Positions 1 through 11,034 of a stretch of DNA of 64,000 bases are shown piece after piece. Under the pieces are notes generated by a model. The model did no database searches, had not been told where the DNA came from, and saw nothing but the letters and a program-made list of their open reading frames with translations. This DNA comes from Schistosoma mansoni (Eukaryota > Platyhelminthes > Trematoda > Strigeidida > Schistosomatidae). Location: assembly GCF_000237925.1 (NCBI RefSeq), contig NC_031497.1:11020512-11084511 (forward strand), written 5' to 3'. The first letter of the stretch is position 1. Each line of letters starts with the position of its first letter. The translations under genes were made by a program, and so were the position numbers.

Positions 1-1989
1 CAGAAAGAGAATTATACGTTTACTTGAGAACCACGATTCTTGGTGTGACAGGTGCTCGAAAAGTATAATTCCCCCAAAATCAACTTTTGGGCTGTCAGTC
101 ATGTATATTTGTGTCGATAATTACAAATGGCAATACAAGTTTTAATAGTTTTGTATCAAACTATCAAACAGAAAATTGTTTCCAAATAAACATCTTGCCT
201 AGAACACCTTGTTTGTACTTATTTTTCATGGACTGTTTATAAAATTTAACACTAAACAGCGAATATTATCTGCCAGGATGACCCTAAAAGTTTGCTAATT
301 ATAAATTTTGGTTATATTGTAAAGGCATCTTTTATCACTCAAGGAAATTCACCGGCCTAACTAGTTGTAAATTAGTGAGTTTTTGGTTCATAAACAGTAT
401 CTTGTAATAACAAAACACTCACATTGACCAATTTCTTATTACTAAAATAATTCTTGGTCAGGACATGTGTTTATTGACCACATTAGATTGTATTTGAACC
501 GTGTTTTAAAGTTGCTTAAAGTGAATTATCGTATACCAATGACTCGTAACACAGTCACTTCGGAGTTATAAATCTGCCACTAAAGCTAAGAGTTCTCACC
601 TAAAAAGTATATAATATAGAGATTATGGAAGACCGTCAAATACTCTTTAATCCTTGATAACTTAGAAATTGATTTCGTTTCGTAATACAAACCATCTTTT
701 AAAGTTTTATGATGACTATTATGAGATATGTTATTTTTATCGTGTTTTTCACATAAACGGAGTGGACTGTTGTTTTCTAAGTTAAGTGATGACATTTAAT
801 TTAGCTTACGACCACTAACTCAATTTCTTTTTAAAAATAAATGTGCTCTCGTGTAAACCTATTTTAATTAATTAATTAAGTATTAACATTATTGTAAGCA
901 TCATTATTATTTACACTTACAAATGCATTCCACATCAAAGCATTTTACAAAGGTCAGACAGTTTTAACATTTTAGATAGAATTTAATCCTTTTTCTGCAT
1001 TTACACGTAACTATGGCGACGGCAGTTTGGATGCTGATTACTTTTGTTTTGTTTATTGTTTAGTGTAAAATTTTATATCTCTTTCATAGTTCGATTATCC
1101 TGAAAAAAAATAAATTGTGACATTTGTAGTATACAAAACCAAAGTAAATTCATTTAGCTATATTTATCTACTCGTTTTAAAACAAAATTTGTTTCACCTT
1201 TGAAACAATCATGCAAAAATTTCACTCAATAGACATTAATTGGTTCACTGGTTTCTCTATAAAATCTAAAAGCATAATCACTTTTCATATGACCAAGAAA
1301 ACTTGTAGCGTAAATGTATTTTTATTCCCAAGCACTCTTCTCTCACTTATTAGTAGTTACGACACAAATAGTCTCTTTGGTATAAAAGATTATAAACAAC
1401 GTTTTCGTTTGCTGACTGATCTTAGTTGGACAATAATTGAAAAGTATGGAGCAGCGGACAGCTGTTTCATTCTAACATGAAATACCCTTGTAAAACCATA
1501 TTTTGTAACTCCATCGGGAATCAGACCCAAAATTTATAGGCCTCGCAGTGAGTAACTAGCCTTCTGAAGACTAAATAGTCATTCAGAGGTTCTTAGTACA
1601 GCACGATCATCATCCACTGTCGTTAACGAGCTTCATGTAGAACCCGACATGACTGTATTCTACTGGTCGCAGCTTCTCATTAATACTTCAGGAATGGCAC
1701 CTAGAAGTTAGCCACTAGTACACACTAAGGTCATTCTGTGATATAAAACTACAAAATAACTAATCGTTTAAAGAAAGTTTTCTGATATCATATTACAGAA
1801 GCGTTTTGGATTTCACTTTAAGGAAATACGGAATATGACTTAAAACATTGTTTTGGGGGTAGTGTTTGTTGACCATCAGATTTGAGTTCTAGATAGGTCA
1901 GTTTACTATTTTATTATGATTTATTTTGCACGGTTTAAGTTTTCCGGGTTAAGAGTCTTTTATCTCTCTGAACTTACGAACCGATCAAA
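1..1989. other. AT-rich region, no gene recognised
   Basis: Open frames here reach at most about 90 codons (1211-1480 plus; 586-795 minus). They show no recognisable domain, no flanking splice logic and a composition like random AT-rich sequence. I see no RNA gene and no repeat family shared with the rest of the window. Confidence 0.5.
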
Positions 1990-2135
1990 GTGAATCACCG
2001 TCGGGAATCTGAAAGGACTGGACGGGTGTTTCGTTTCAATATGGGACTCAACAGTGGGCATCCGCAGCCGAACAGTCGGAAATCAAACCCAAGCTCTTCA
2101 GTCTCGCGCTCAAATGCTGAGCATCTGTTATTTCT
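1990..2135 (-). repeat. Decayed tRNA-headed hammerhead SINE-like copy (family B)
   Basis: Read on the minus strand, this stretch has the order of the family-B repeats seen near 9, 20 and 23.8 kb: a B-box-like segment (a diverged form of GGTTCGAATCT), then a segment matching the hammerhead region with GTCCC and CGAAAC, then the conserved downstream stretch. The catalytic CTGAGGA heptamer is reduced to TTGA, so no activity is expected. A 67-codon plus-strand open frame here runs antisense to the repeat and is not regarded as a gene. Confidence 0.5.
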
Positions 2136-2199
2136 ATCCGACACTTCCAGATTCAATTCTGGTGTGCTGTGGTGGCCAGATTGTGCTTCATGATGGTGT

Positions 2200-5100
2200 G
2201 TAATTATCTAGGAGAATATTGCATATCAAAAGGTCTTTCACATTAATTTGTTTTATTCTAAAACACACTGAAAGTATATACTACGATGAAAGAAATCGTA
2301 AAACAACGGTATTGTTATTTAAATTCGATGTGCGAATCTAGAAATTGCTATTTAGTGACATAATAAAAATCCCTCTTTTTGGTTGGGGAGCACTTTACTC
2401 ATTCTGAACTCACTGTGGTTTTCTACATACATTTATTCAGTAGTGTAATAAAGTTATATAATAAGATATCTAAAGGATAAATATTGCCATATCTCAGTCT
2501 TAAGTAGTGAGAAACGTTTATCGATCATTGAGTGCAACAAAACAAGTTACCTGAATGAAAAAAATTTCCAAAGTATTTGGGTTTTAATTTAAATGACAAG
2601 AAGCCTGAAGATCCAAAAGATTTCGAAAACTTTCAGTCAATAATTCTCCAAAATCATAAAATTGCTTGTTCTTGCCTATCAGTTTCAAAAGTATATGATC
2701 GTAAAGTAAGCCGTTTTATAAAAAATAATAGATCGCTCATTCAAATTCATTTAAAACTGATAAATCGTTCAATTATTCATTCACATTTAAATTACATCGA
2801 TAGGTTTTTAACGTCTTGTGTTTTTTTCTAATCTTCCTATCTATATAGTACATTCCTAAAATAGCGTAACTGACCGTGAAATTTACCGTTAATAGATAAG
2901 GGGACTAATCAGAAGACTCTCCAGCCCCTTAACTTTAACTAGCTAAATATTAAAAGATAGAACAACAAGGTAAATAGGTAAATGAATATTAAAAGAACCT
3001 AGACTGTTATGTATATATGGAAAATATCCAATCAAGATATTATGATTGGGTTAGACATTACATATCAATTTATTACTCGTGAAGTTTGTCAGTCACAAAT
3101 AATTTAAAACGTGGCACGTATGTTCATCGGTTCGAAACGCCAAATCATATCAGTTCAACGATAAGATAAATGCCTGAGTAGTAGAGTTAGTGAGAGCATT
3201 AGTTGTAGTAGAAAAAATCAGACACATACAGAATGATTCAAGTAGTAAAAATAGATTCGTGGAATATAAAGTTTAAGATATTTCCTAGTCTGGAGATCCA
3301 AGAGAAGATAAAGAACGAATGGATCTGCGTCATTACGATCAATTCTAAGTCATGTCACAACGTTTCCAAACCCTGGATGGATTCAAAAGATGGAAGAAAC
3401 AAACAATCCTACTATTCTGACTACTTAATGTGAATTAACGAAATTATCGCGTGAAATTTATCGATCGTATCTGAAGAGAAACTAGATAGTGAATAGATAA
3501 TAATATTAAGGTTCTTTTTTGTACAACTAGTGAACATATAATAATGACCATAAAAAAAAGTACTTGTAGTCTTTCTAGTAGATTTCTGGGATATAGAAAA
3601 TAGTCTGACATTTCTGCTTGTTTACTAAGAGCTAAGTTGCCAATAGTAACTACCAATTATACCAATTATGCCACGCTTTGTGATTATGCTTTCCAGATAT
3701 TATATATATATATATATATATATATACCCGAGTTTATTCATCTGATAAAATGAATGACTGTCATTGTTACGATTATGTAACTACACAGCGTTCAAGGGTT
3801 GATTTCAAAGAAATGTTGGATAAATGAACGTTTAAACAAAATGTTAATATAAGGTTTCGATAAATATATAAGCACACATAATGAAGTGTCAGGGAAGAAT
3901 AATCCGTGTTTTTTCTTCGGCTGAGAATGAAATGAAAATATTTTCCAAAATAGGTAGACAATTCTTTTTATTGTTAAAAATGCAATTACTTAACTTTTTT
4001 CTGAAGCATTCATTTTGTAATTTACTATTTATTCAATGTTATACCTCTGTTTTCAGTTTTCACTTTTGTCTATGAAATACAATGAAAAAGATCGTAAACT
4101 ATCGCAGTTATAATGAGATACTTTCTCCAGAATCCAACCTAGGTCCAATGTTTTGAAATGACTATTTCCAACCACCTGATATTAAAACATAATGTATGTA
4201 ATGTCGAGACACTTCGACTAATGACCATAATGCAACTTAATCAATAGGATTCGATCGGGAATAAAGACTAAAAATACATGCTATTGGCTACTACCAAGTG
4301 GTCACTCAAATAAGCAATATTTGATGGACATAGATACTCTAAGAAATTGGTATATATAAGACCTGTATTTAGATTGACAGTTGCTACATCTTTTCTGTAG
4401 GAGGTATGTGGAACGCTTTATTAACTGGGATCCAAAATATTATTAACTGACAGGCGATGTTACTGTCTAAGGCTTTAATGTAATGGGGTCTTTTATAGTA
4501 TGCTTAATTCCCAGACGAAAACCGAGTTTAAAGAAGTTGTAACAACGTAAGTGAAGTAGTCCACTAAAAATACTGAATCACGTTTAGATATGTAATTGGC
4601 TTTTGTTAGCTTATTCTACTAGTAGGTACTAATCATGACTGCGATATCGAGTCACTTAAGTTTCAGGTAGCAGTTAGACCAAAATGATAGAACTTGATAG
4701 GTATTGAATGAAAACCGATAAGACATTGGTCCCTAACCAGTGATCAAAGTAATATCTGGTCATCGAACTCTATTTGTGTCATTTATATCCTTTCTTACAT
4801 TTATTTGATCACTGAAAATTGTCCATGAAAACAGTTAAATGTTATTTTCGCATTCCAAACCATTGGATGGAACTCTTACACTAAAATTCAAATTCTGCAT
4901 TTCATCGCATTTTAGATTATATACATGTGTTGCAAACTGCTTGTCAGAATCATTGTGACAGGATGCACATCAGTACAAATAGATTCTTCAAACCATAGAA
5001 ATCGAATAGTGAGTGATGAAAACAACTGTCAATCAACAAAAAAGTAACCAGTTTACTATTTGTCATTAATGTATACTTATAACGTTTATCTGTGAATTAA

Positions 5101-6132
5101 AATCATATGTTCACCCTAACAGTAAACAAGTCATCCAGTTGTAGTTGTGATAACTTTTTTCTGTGAGAGTGGAAATCATGGAACTAAATTGTCTGCCTCG
5201 TACGAGGGAAGACTGTTTTATAACTCCTCTACTATTTATATTAAAAGTGATGACAAGTAGGTTGTTAGATTGCGAACTCAAACGACTTGATTAAAACCAT
5301 CAGTGGTTTTTCTCAGCTTTTAGATTTTGTATCAAATTCTGTGTATGATGGTGACATTTTTTCCTTCACGTAACATATAGCTAGGAATCCTAAAGATTGG
5401 TAGCTAACTGTATTTCTACGGAAATGTTTTAGTAAAATACACAAATTCTTATGCTCAGCTTCTACTTCTCTTGATAAAAAGTAGATTTGATTTTTTCTCG
5501 ACGTTTTAGTGTAAAATTATATCCTGTAATTAAACCTTTTTCTAGACTACAAGTATTTTGAATGTTCCTCATCCTGAGCTTGTTGGTCTCATTATGGATG
5601 ATCATTTTCAGACGAAGAAAGAAACTATCCTTTTATTGATATCTTTGTTTCGGAAAAAGTTCAATTCTAAGCATGGGATACCATTTGCTTGATAAAAAAA
5701 ATACACGATAAGCAATTCAGTACTAAACGCTTGCTTGTATATAGCTGATGTATAGTACATTTTGCTAAGGCATCGAACTAGTTATACTGCGTAACTAAAT
5801 GTCTGTTACTGTCGCAATTTAATTACTTCTTACTTGAGAATACTCTTCACATAAGTATTATAGATTAACTAGCCAAAGCAACTCAAGAAAATAGTTTTAT
5901 GTGTACTGTGTGTGTTTCAAACAGTTGCCATTATCTTCCACCAACTAGGAAGCTAGAAAATCAGTCACTGACAAATTCCCTGGCAATTTGTAAAAACACA
6001 ATGATAACAAATCTTAATCTCATTTTGTTTAATCTTTGTTGGTTAATAGTTTAGCTAAAAAATTTTATTTATTTATAGCCTTTTTGATTGATCATATTTA
6101 AAATTTTGAAAAATTCCCATACTGTGATATAG

Positions 6133-6138
<6 letters not shown>
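2200..6138. other. AT-rich region without recognised genes
   Basis: Only short open frames of 60-84 codons occur (for example 2577-2831 plus and 3444-3656 minus). None carries a recognisable motif or convincing exon borders. A (TA)n tract lies at 3701-3726. Confidence 0.45.
3701..3726. repeat. (TA)13 microsatellite
   Basis: An uninterrupted alternating TA tract of 26 bases, read directly from the sequence. Confidence 0.95.

Positions 6139-6181
<43 letters not shown>
6139..6181. repeat. (AT)21 microsatellite
   Basis: An uninterrupted alternating AT tract of about 43 bases, lying about 420 bp beyond the 3' end of the Penelope-like element coded on the minus strand. Confidence 0.95.
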
Positions 6182-6183
<2 letters not shown>

Positions 6184-6602
6184 CGAACAAAATTGTTTTC
6201 GATTAGATCCTCATCAGGCTTTAATATACAGTAATATTTACATGCATATACGAAATTATTAAACCAATCAAGGCAGTTTATGAGTCAATGATAACAGAGG
6301 AACAGATTACATAATTAAAAATGATAATAAGTGAAAAGTACAAATTGGTAGTGTAATGGAAGGTGTGCTAGTTGTGATAAGAATAATAAAGGCTTGAATC
6401 AATGTTACATAATAGGAAATAGGTCAATGATTAGAAAAATATAGACACTGAAATAACATTCATAAAAATTATAAGATTACGTAATTAGAAGTGTTCAGAT
6501 AATTGGACTGTGAAGCGAATATTTGAAAAAATAAGTAAATAATTGGTTGGGGGGTGGAGAAAAAAATAAACGAAGAAAGAGTCTGGAAAATAAAATTATT
6601 TA

Positions 6603-7154
6603 TTAAGGCCAAGGGAGAGATAAGGGTGTTAAAAATTTCTTATTTACACAAAGGCTTGGATTGTTGGATCGAATTCCTATAGCTTCTGCGATGTGTAAGA
6701 GACGAGATCGAACCCCATTAGGAAAACTAGTAGGAATACGATAAGTAACTTTAAATGACTGATTTCTGCCAACTCTATGACCGCTATCGATCAAGTGTGA
6801 AAGAACCGAACTCCTTATCGACTTGACAATACCTTTTCCTAACCACGAAGGGAGGTGTTCACTAACTTTTTGGTTCAGTTGTCTGGTAGTGCGCCCAATA
6901 TAGCTTTCTCCACAGGTGCAGCTGAATTCATAGATACACATAGAAGTGTCATAACCAGGTAACTTATCCTTCAGTTGGGGAATCACCATAGATGGGGTCA
7001 AGTACGATAGACAGAGGTCAGCCGCATTAAATGTTCTCTTCACTGCTCTGGTCAGTCTATCACGTAGTACATCACCAGCTAAATCGCCGTTGAATTGCAG
7101 TTTCAGGAAGAGAGGTTTCTTAGCAGCTGTTGATATTGTAGTGCCGTGCTTCAA
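6603..7154 (-). CDS. GIY-YIG endonuclease domain of the Penelope-like element
   Basis: An open frame of 183 codons ends in a stop at 6603. It carries the cysteine-rich lead-in CIYEFSCTCGESYIGRTTRQ, in which YEF and YIG form the two halves of the GIY-YIG motif, and a downstream VSEHLPSWL block typical of the Penelope group. In the family this domain nicks DNA to prime reverse transcription. The annotated Met is probably internal, because family members have coding upstream that joins the RT, so this is a domain fragment rather than a free-standing gene. The frame is open to its stop, which suggests relatively recent insertion compared with the other copy at 57.5 kb. Confidence 0.8.
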   Translation of the reverse strand: MKHGTTISTAAKKPLFLKLQFNGDLAGDVLRDRLTRAVKRTFNAADLCLSYLTPSMVIPQLKDKLPGYDTSMCIYEFSCTCGESYIGRTTRQLNQKVSEHLPSWLGKGIVKSIRSSVLSHLIDSGHRVGRNQSFKVTYRIPTSFPNGVRSRLLHIAEAIGIRSNNPSLCVNKKFLTPLSLPWP

Positions 7155-7290
7155 TAATAGTTCACTTCGATAACCGTTATTATATCAATCTTAACTGTGT
7201 ATAAAATCAGAAGGCAAAAGGAAGCGGCAACTACATTTTTATTGATGAATGATGCAGACCAGAAAGCTGTGGGCACATGAACAAACGTTA

Positions 7291-7391
7291 GCGAGCGAAG
7301 CAAATATGATGCATAGTGGAGATGGCTGGGAAGCCAACTCGAGAGCGAAGCGAAAGATAATGCGTGTCGGAGATGGCTGGTAAGCCAACTC
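7291..7391. repeat. Two-copy ~50-bp imperfect tandem repeat inside the Penelope-like element
   Basis: Units 7291-7340 and 7341-7391 share GCGAAGC, then a variable stretch, then GAGATGGCTGG and AAGCCAACTC. They differ by scattered substitutions and one indel. The repeat sits in the segment separating the RT and GIY-YIG parts. Confidence 0.8.
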
Positions 7392-8972
7392 GTTTTAAGC
7401 AACCGTTAATCAACATTTATAGTCAGACAAAAATGAATGACAGACATATGATGAATAGGATGCAAAGGGTACACATATACGCTCATATAAAAAGTAGTCA
7501 AGGTTAATAAGCGAATAATTGACAAGATCAAAATCTGACTCATAATGTATAGGTGAATTGGCTTGGCCAGCAACTAGAATAAAGTATATGGGCTTGACAT
7601 ATAAACTGATACTACAATATCTTTATTTTCTCATTTGTTACACGCAAGTGTTTCTTCAGGAAACCTTGTGGATAACCCCTTTCAATCAACATATTATGTA
7701 TGACCTTTAACTCGTTGTTAATTGAATCGACTGAGCATATCTTCCTAGCTCTATTTGCCAGACATTTGACTAAGTTTCTTTTATAGTGGAGAGGTACAAA
7801 GCTTGAGAAGTGTGTGTACTGGCTTGATGAGGAACTTTACCTAAACACACTTCTACTGATAGTTCTAGTAGTTCTTCTTTTCCAATGTCCTGATCAACAA
7901 TAATGACAGTATCATCAATGTACCGAAAATAGAAGTCAAGCTTATTGATAACATCTTTGAGGGGTCCATTTCCTAGTTTCGCAAGAAAAAAAGTCAGCAA
8001 GGATAGGACCTATAGGTGAACCCCTCGCTATACTATCAATTTGTCTATAATATGTGTTATTAAAGACAAAATGGACATTCATTGTACATTTCAGAAGTAA
8101 TTCTTTAAGACTAACCTCTGGAATTCCAACATTGATTTGTTTTTCAAGTAATTGTTGGCACACAAAGTCAATAGTCTCAGTTAGTGGCACATTGGTGAAC
8201 AGGGAAGCAACATCTAGAGATATCATCCGTTTCCCACTTAAGTTTATATGTTCAACCTTCGACATGAAATCGAAAACGTCTTTCGCGCTTCTGTTGACGG
8301 CTAGTTTGTGTAAGGCTTCTAGGATTCGAACTAGCCACTTTGCAGTTTTATGGTAAGGTGAATTATACATATCTAAAACTGGACGAAGAGGATGACCTGC
8401 TTTGTGAACTTTGGGTAGACCATACAGTCGACTTTGTGGTTACCCTATCCCTTCTCTTATAATTTCAAAAATGATCTAACTTATTTTAAAATGAACGATT
8501 AGGTAAATTTTTCAACATATGATTGATGTTTCGTCAAACTATTCATGACCTTTCTTCGTGCATACGTATATTGAATACATCATTCAATTAATCTGTCATT
8601 AAAGTTGAAATGAAAAGTTTTTAGATATCTGAATATTTCAGCTGGATCAAAATCGTAGATTCATTTAGAAATTTGATGGTATATATAAAATACCTGTTTT
8701 AAATATTTAGCTTTGAATTAATTAACTGCAATGAATATAAAGTTGATTATTCACATTTAACCTTTAAAGTTTAATCTGCTTATTTTATTAGGCTGTCAAC
8801 ATTTATTTTTAACTTATTAATTGAAATCTCCCTTTCTGATCTATAATCATGTGCTCACTAGTAACTGACTTCAAGAGATATTTCCTTGAGTTCTAGTGGG
8901 AAGCAGTGACCAGTGGAGTTCTACCAAGTCTGTTGTAGAGATATCAACTCACTGAAGACAATTGGTGAACAG

Positions 8973-9205
8973 TTGCTCAAAATCGTGGATTAGTTGAAGT
9001 TAGACATTAACACCGTTGGATGCCGACTCGGTGGTTTATCGGTTAAGTGCTCTGGCGCGAGACTGGTAGGTCCTGGGTTCGAATCTCGCCAGTGCGGGAC
9101 CATGGATGCGCACTGCTGAGGAGTCCCATAATATGACGAAACGGCCGTCCAGTGTTTCCAGGTTTTCCATGGTGGTCTAGCTTCAATTGACTCACGCTTT
9201 CAACT
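8973..9205 (+). repeat. tRNA-headed hammerhead SINE-like element, family B, single copy
   Basis: In order: a 5' segment shared with the copy starting near 23795; a tRNA-like head with A-box-like TGGTTTATCGG and B-box GGTTCGAATCT (about 9031-9086); a hammerhead region at 9110-9155; and a terminal segment ending near GACTCACG. The first and last parts match the 20-kb and 23.8-kb copies. tRNA-like internal promoters are used by RNA polymerase III in such elements. The stretch 8830-8972 may belong to the same element, but I cannot confirm this. No tail or target duplication is clear. Confidence 0.75.
9110..9155 (+). ncRNA. Type-I hammerhead ribozyme, core intact, helix II weakened
   Basis: Helix I is GCACTG (9110-9115) with CAGTG (9150-9154). 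The catalytic heptamer CTGAGGA is at 9116-9122 and GAAA at 9138-9141. A minimal helix III, CGGCCG, precedes the UC cleavage site at 9148-9149. Helix II is GTCC against TGAC, so the loop-side pair is lost and three pairs remain. Core residues C3, U4, G5, A6, G8 and A9 are all present. The near loop-less helix III resembles short-helix-III hammerheads of retroelements, which are thought to act best as dimers. Confidence 0.65.
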
Positions 9206-9229
9206 ATGATAATTGAAATCTATCAACAG

Positions 9230-11034
9230 AATATAAAACATGGTCTTCTGTCATAATACATAATGTATCAGAATAATCTGTTAGAATCACTATCGAAAGT
9301 TATACAAATGATGTATTATTTAATCATGTTCTATAATGATTATTTTCTTATATTCATTATATTTTATATAAAGTGATCTTTCATTAATTTAATAGTACTT
9401 ACTAATTCACTTTTGAAAGTACAGAATTTCATTAAGGAATTGAATAAATCATACATTAAAAAGGAAAAAAATAATTCAGATGATTTTAAAGTACTTAAAC
9501 ATAGCAACTAAACGTTCGAATGATTAGGTAACATTAAATCCTGATCAATATTCAATTTATTAAATTGATCACATTAATTCGTTACAAACTGAACAAAGGA
9601 TGATAGAATCAATTGGATGAGAAGTGTTTTAATTATTAAGTAATATATAGATTATTGGGCTTGCACGCGAAAACACATGGTAACTCATTCCCAGTTGTAA
9701 ATTTTTGTTCATAAATTCTGAAAAAGAAAAAAATCAATTATATGAACCAAAATTATTCAATACATTGACTGTTGCCTATATTTTGCCCCAGGTTTGCTAT
9801 TTAGACCGTATACAATATGATTTACATTTTGGATACTTTAGCCATTCATCTAAATGGTTGGACGATGGAAAACCATCATAATCCTCCATCCCTTAACCTA
9901 TAATTATTACCAGAGATTTTAGCCTATAAGTAATTGTTATCCAGTTTATTACTTATATTTCAATGAACTTTAATTATGTATTCACTTATTAACCGATCTT
10001 TACTTTGTTTCGACGGCCTGATTATTCTATGTCGGTACTTGTGCTATCAGAAATTATATATGAAAATTGTGTTTTTATACTCTTTATTTCCTTACATTTT
10101 ATCGGAGTTACGTTCTGTGCTAACCAACTTGTAATATTGAGTAAAGTATTTAGTACCAGAATAATGACTGTATTAGGTTATATGAATAACAAGACAATAA
10201 TTTCTACAGTCAATCGTTGGTGATATAAGTTGTGAATTATTCTTTCAATTTAATCAATCTATCGTATACATATTAACTTCCAAGCCTGACTTGAATCTAC
10301 TAAAATTCAGTACATTTATACAATAAACTACGTACGTGTAACGAGAGTGGATCATATTTCATCATATTTTACTTCTGTGACAAGTCTAGGCAAATCGCAA
10401 AGATTCTTCATAGTTTATTACTTAACTAAAAAGTATATTTTAAAAATTCTCTTTCACATTGTCATTACAATAGGTACATTACGATCGAACCATAAATTAT
10501 GCACATGAATAAGATTTAATTCATGAAGGTATTAAGTAAATAAACAATTAGTGAACAGTTAATAGTTATTTAACTTTTATTTTCGGAATGATAATGTGGT
10601 GTTTTTGACGCTAATTAAAATTCTTATGTAGTTTTGTGGCAGGACAAATTAGGTTGAACTAGTTTGAGCTCACTTTGGGTAACAAGGATAGTCCTTGTCT
10701 CTGAGCTTAATGACTTGCAGTACATTATCTATTCTGAATGTTTTTTACAAATTGACAAAGCTTCTATACAGGAATTTTCAATTGTATCGTCAAAAGTAAT
10801 CTTTATCGCATATCAAAATTTTAAATGGTCTATAAATCAGGATTAGGTGTTTGAGATGAAAAAGAAAACTATAGAAATTACTTATGATTTTGAGTTCAAC
10901 ATATCTTTTACTTAATCATTGTCCTTAAATATGCTTTGTGTGGGTATTTTGCAAATTTATGAATTCTTGTAAATAATATTTGTATATTTTATTGAACATA
11001 ATTTACAAATAATAATTCTATTGATTGTTTATAG
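9230..11034. other. AT-rich region upstream of the first recognised PTPDC1-like exon
   Basis: It may be intronic if the gene starts further upstream. Short open frames (10005-10223 and 10664-10846, plus) show no recognisable domain. No further exon of the gene was found here. Confidence 0.4.

Larger units (their letters stand above)
6603..8450 (-). mobile_element. Penelope-like retroelement (RT + GIY-YIG), 5' truncated and frameshifted
   Basis: Minus-strand coding follows Penelope-like order: reverse transcriptase, then GIY-YIG endonuclease. RT pieces run from about 8450 (LYGLPKVHKAGHPLRPV) through SLDVASLFTNVPL (8370-7942 frame), RGSPIGPILADFF, and the active-site FRYIDD near 7910. A conserved stretch, CLANRARKICSV to GYPQGFLKKHLRV, lies at about 7765-7620. 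The RT frame breaks in a T run near 7990, where one extra base shifts the reading. A segment of about 460 bp (7155-7620), with an imperfect tandem repeat, then separates RT from the nuclease frame. The N-terminal RT part is missing, so this is a truncated copy. RT and GIY-YIG on one strand is diagnostic of this class. Confidence 0.85.

Noticed and set aside
1211-1480. 89-codon plus-strand open frame
   Set aside because: No recognisable motif, no consensus context or splice sites, composition typical of chance AT-rich frames.
9031-9086. tRNA gene near 9 kb
   Set aside because: Same head recurs at 20.2 and 23.87 kb as part of family-B repeats, without a closed cloverleaf.
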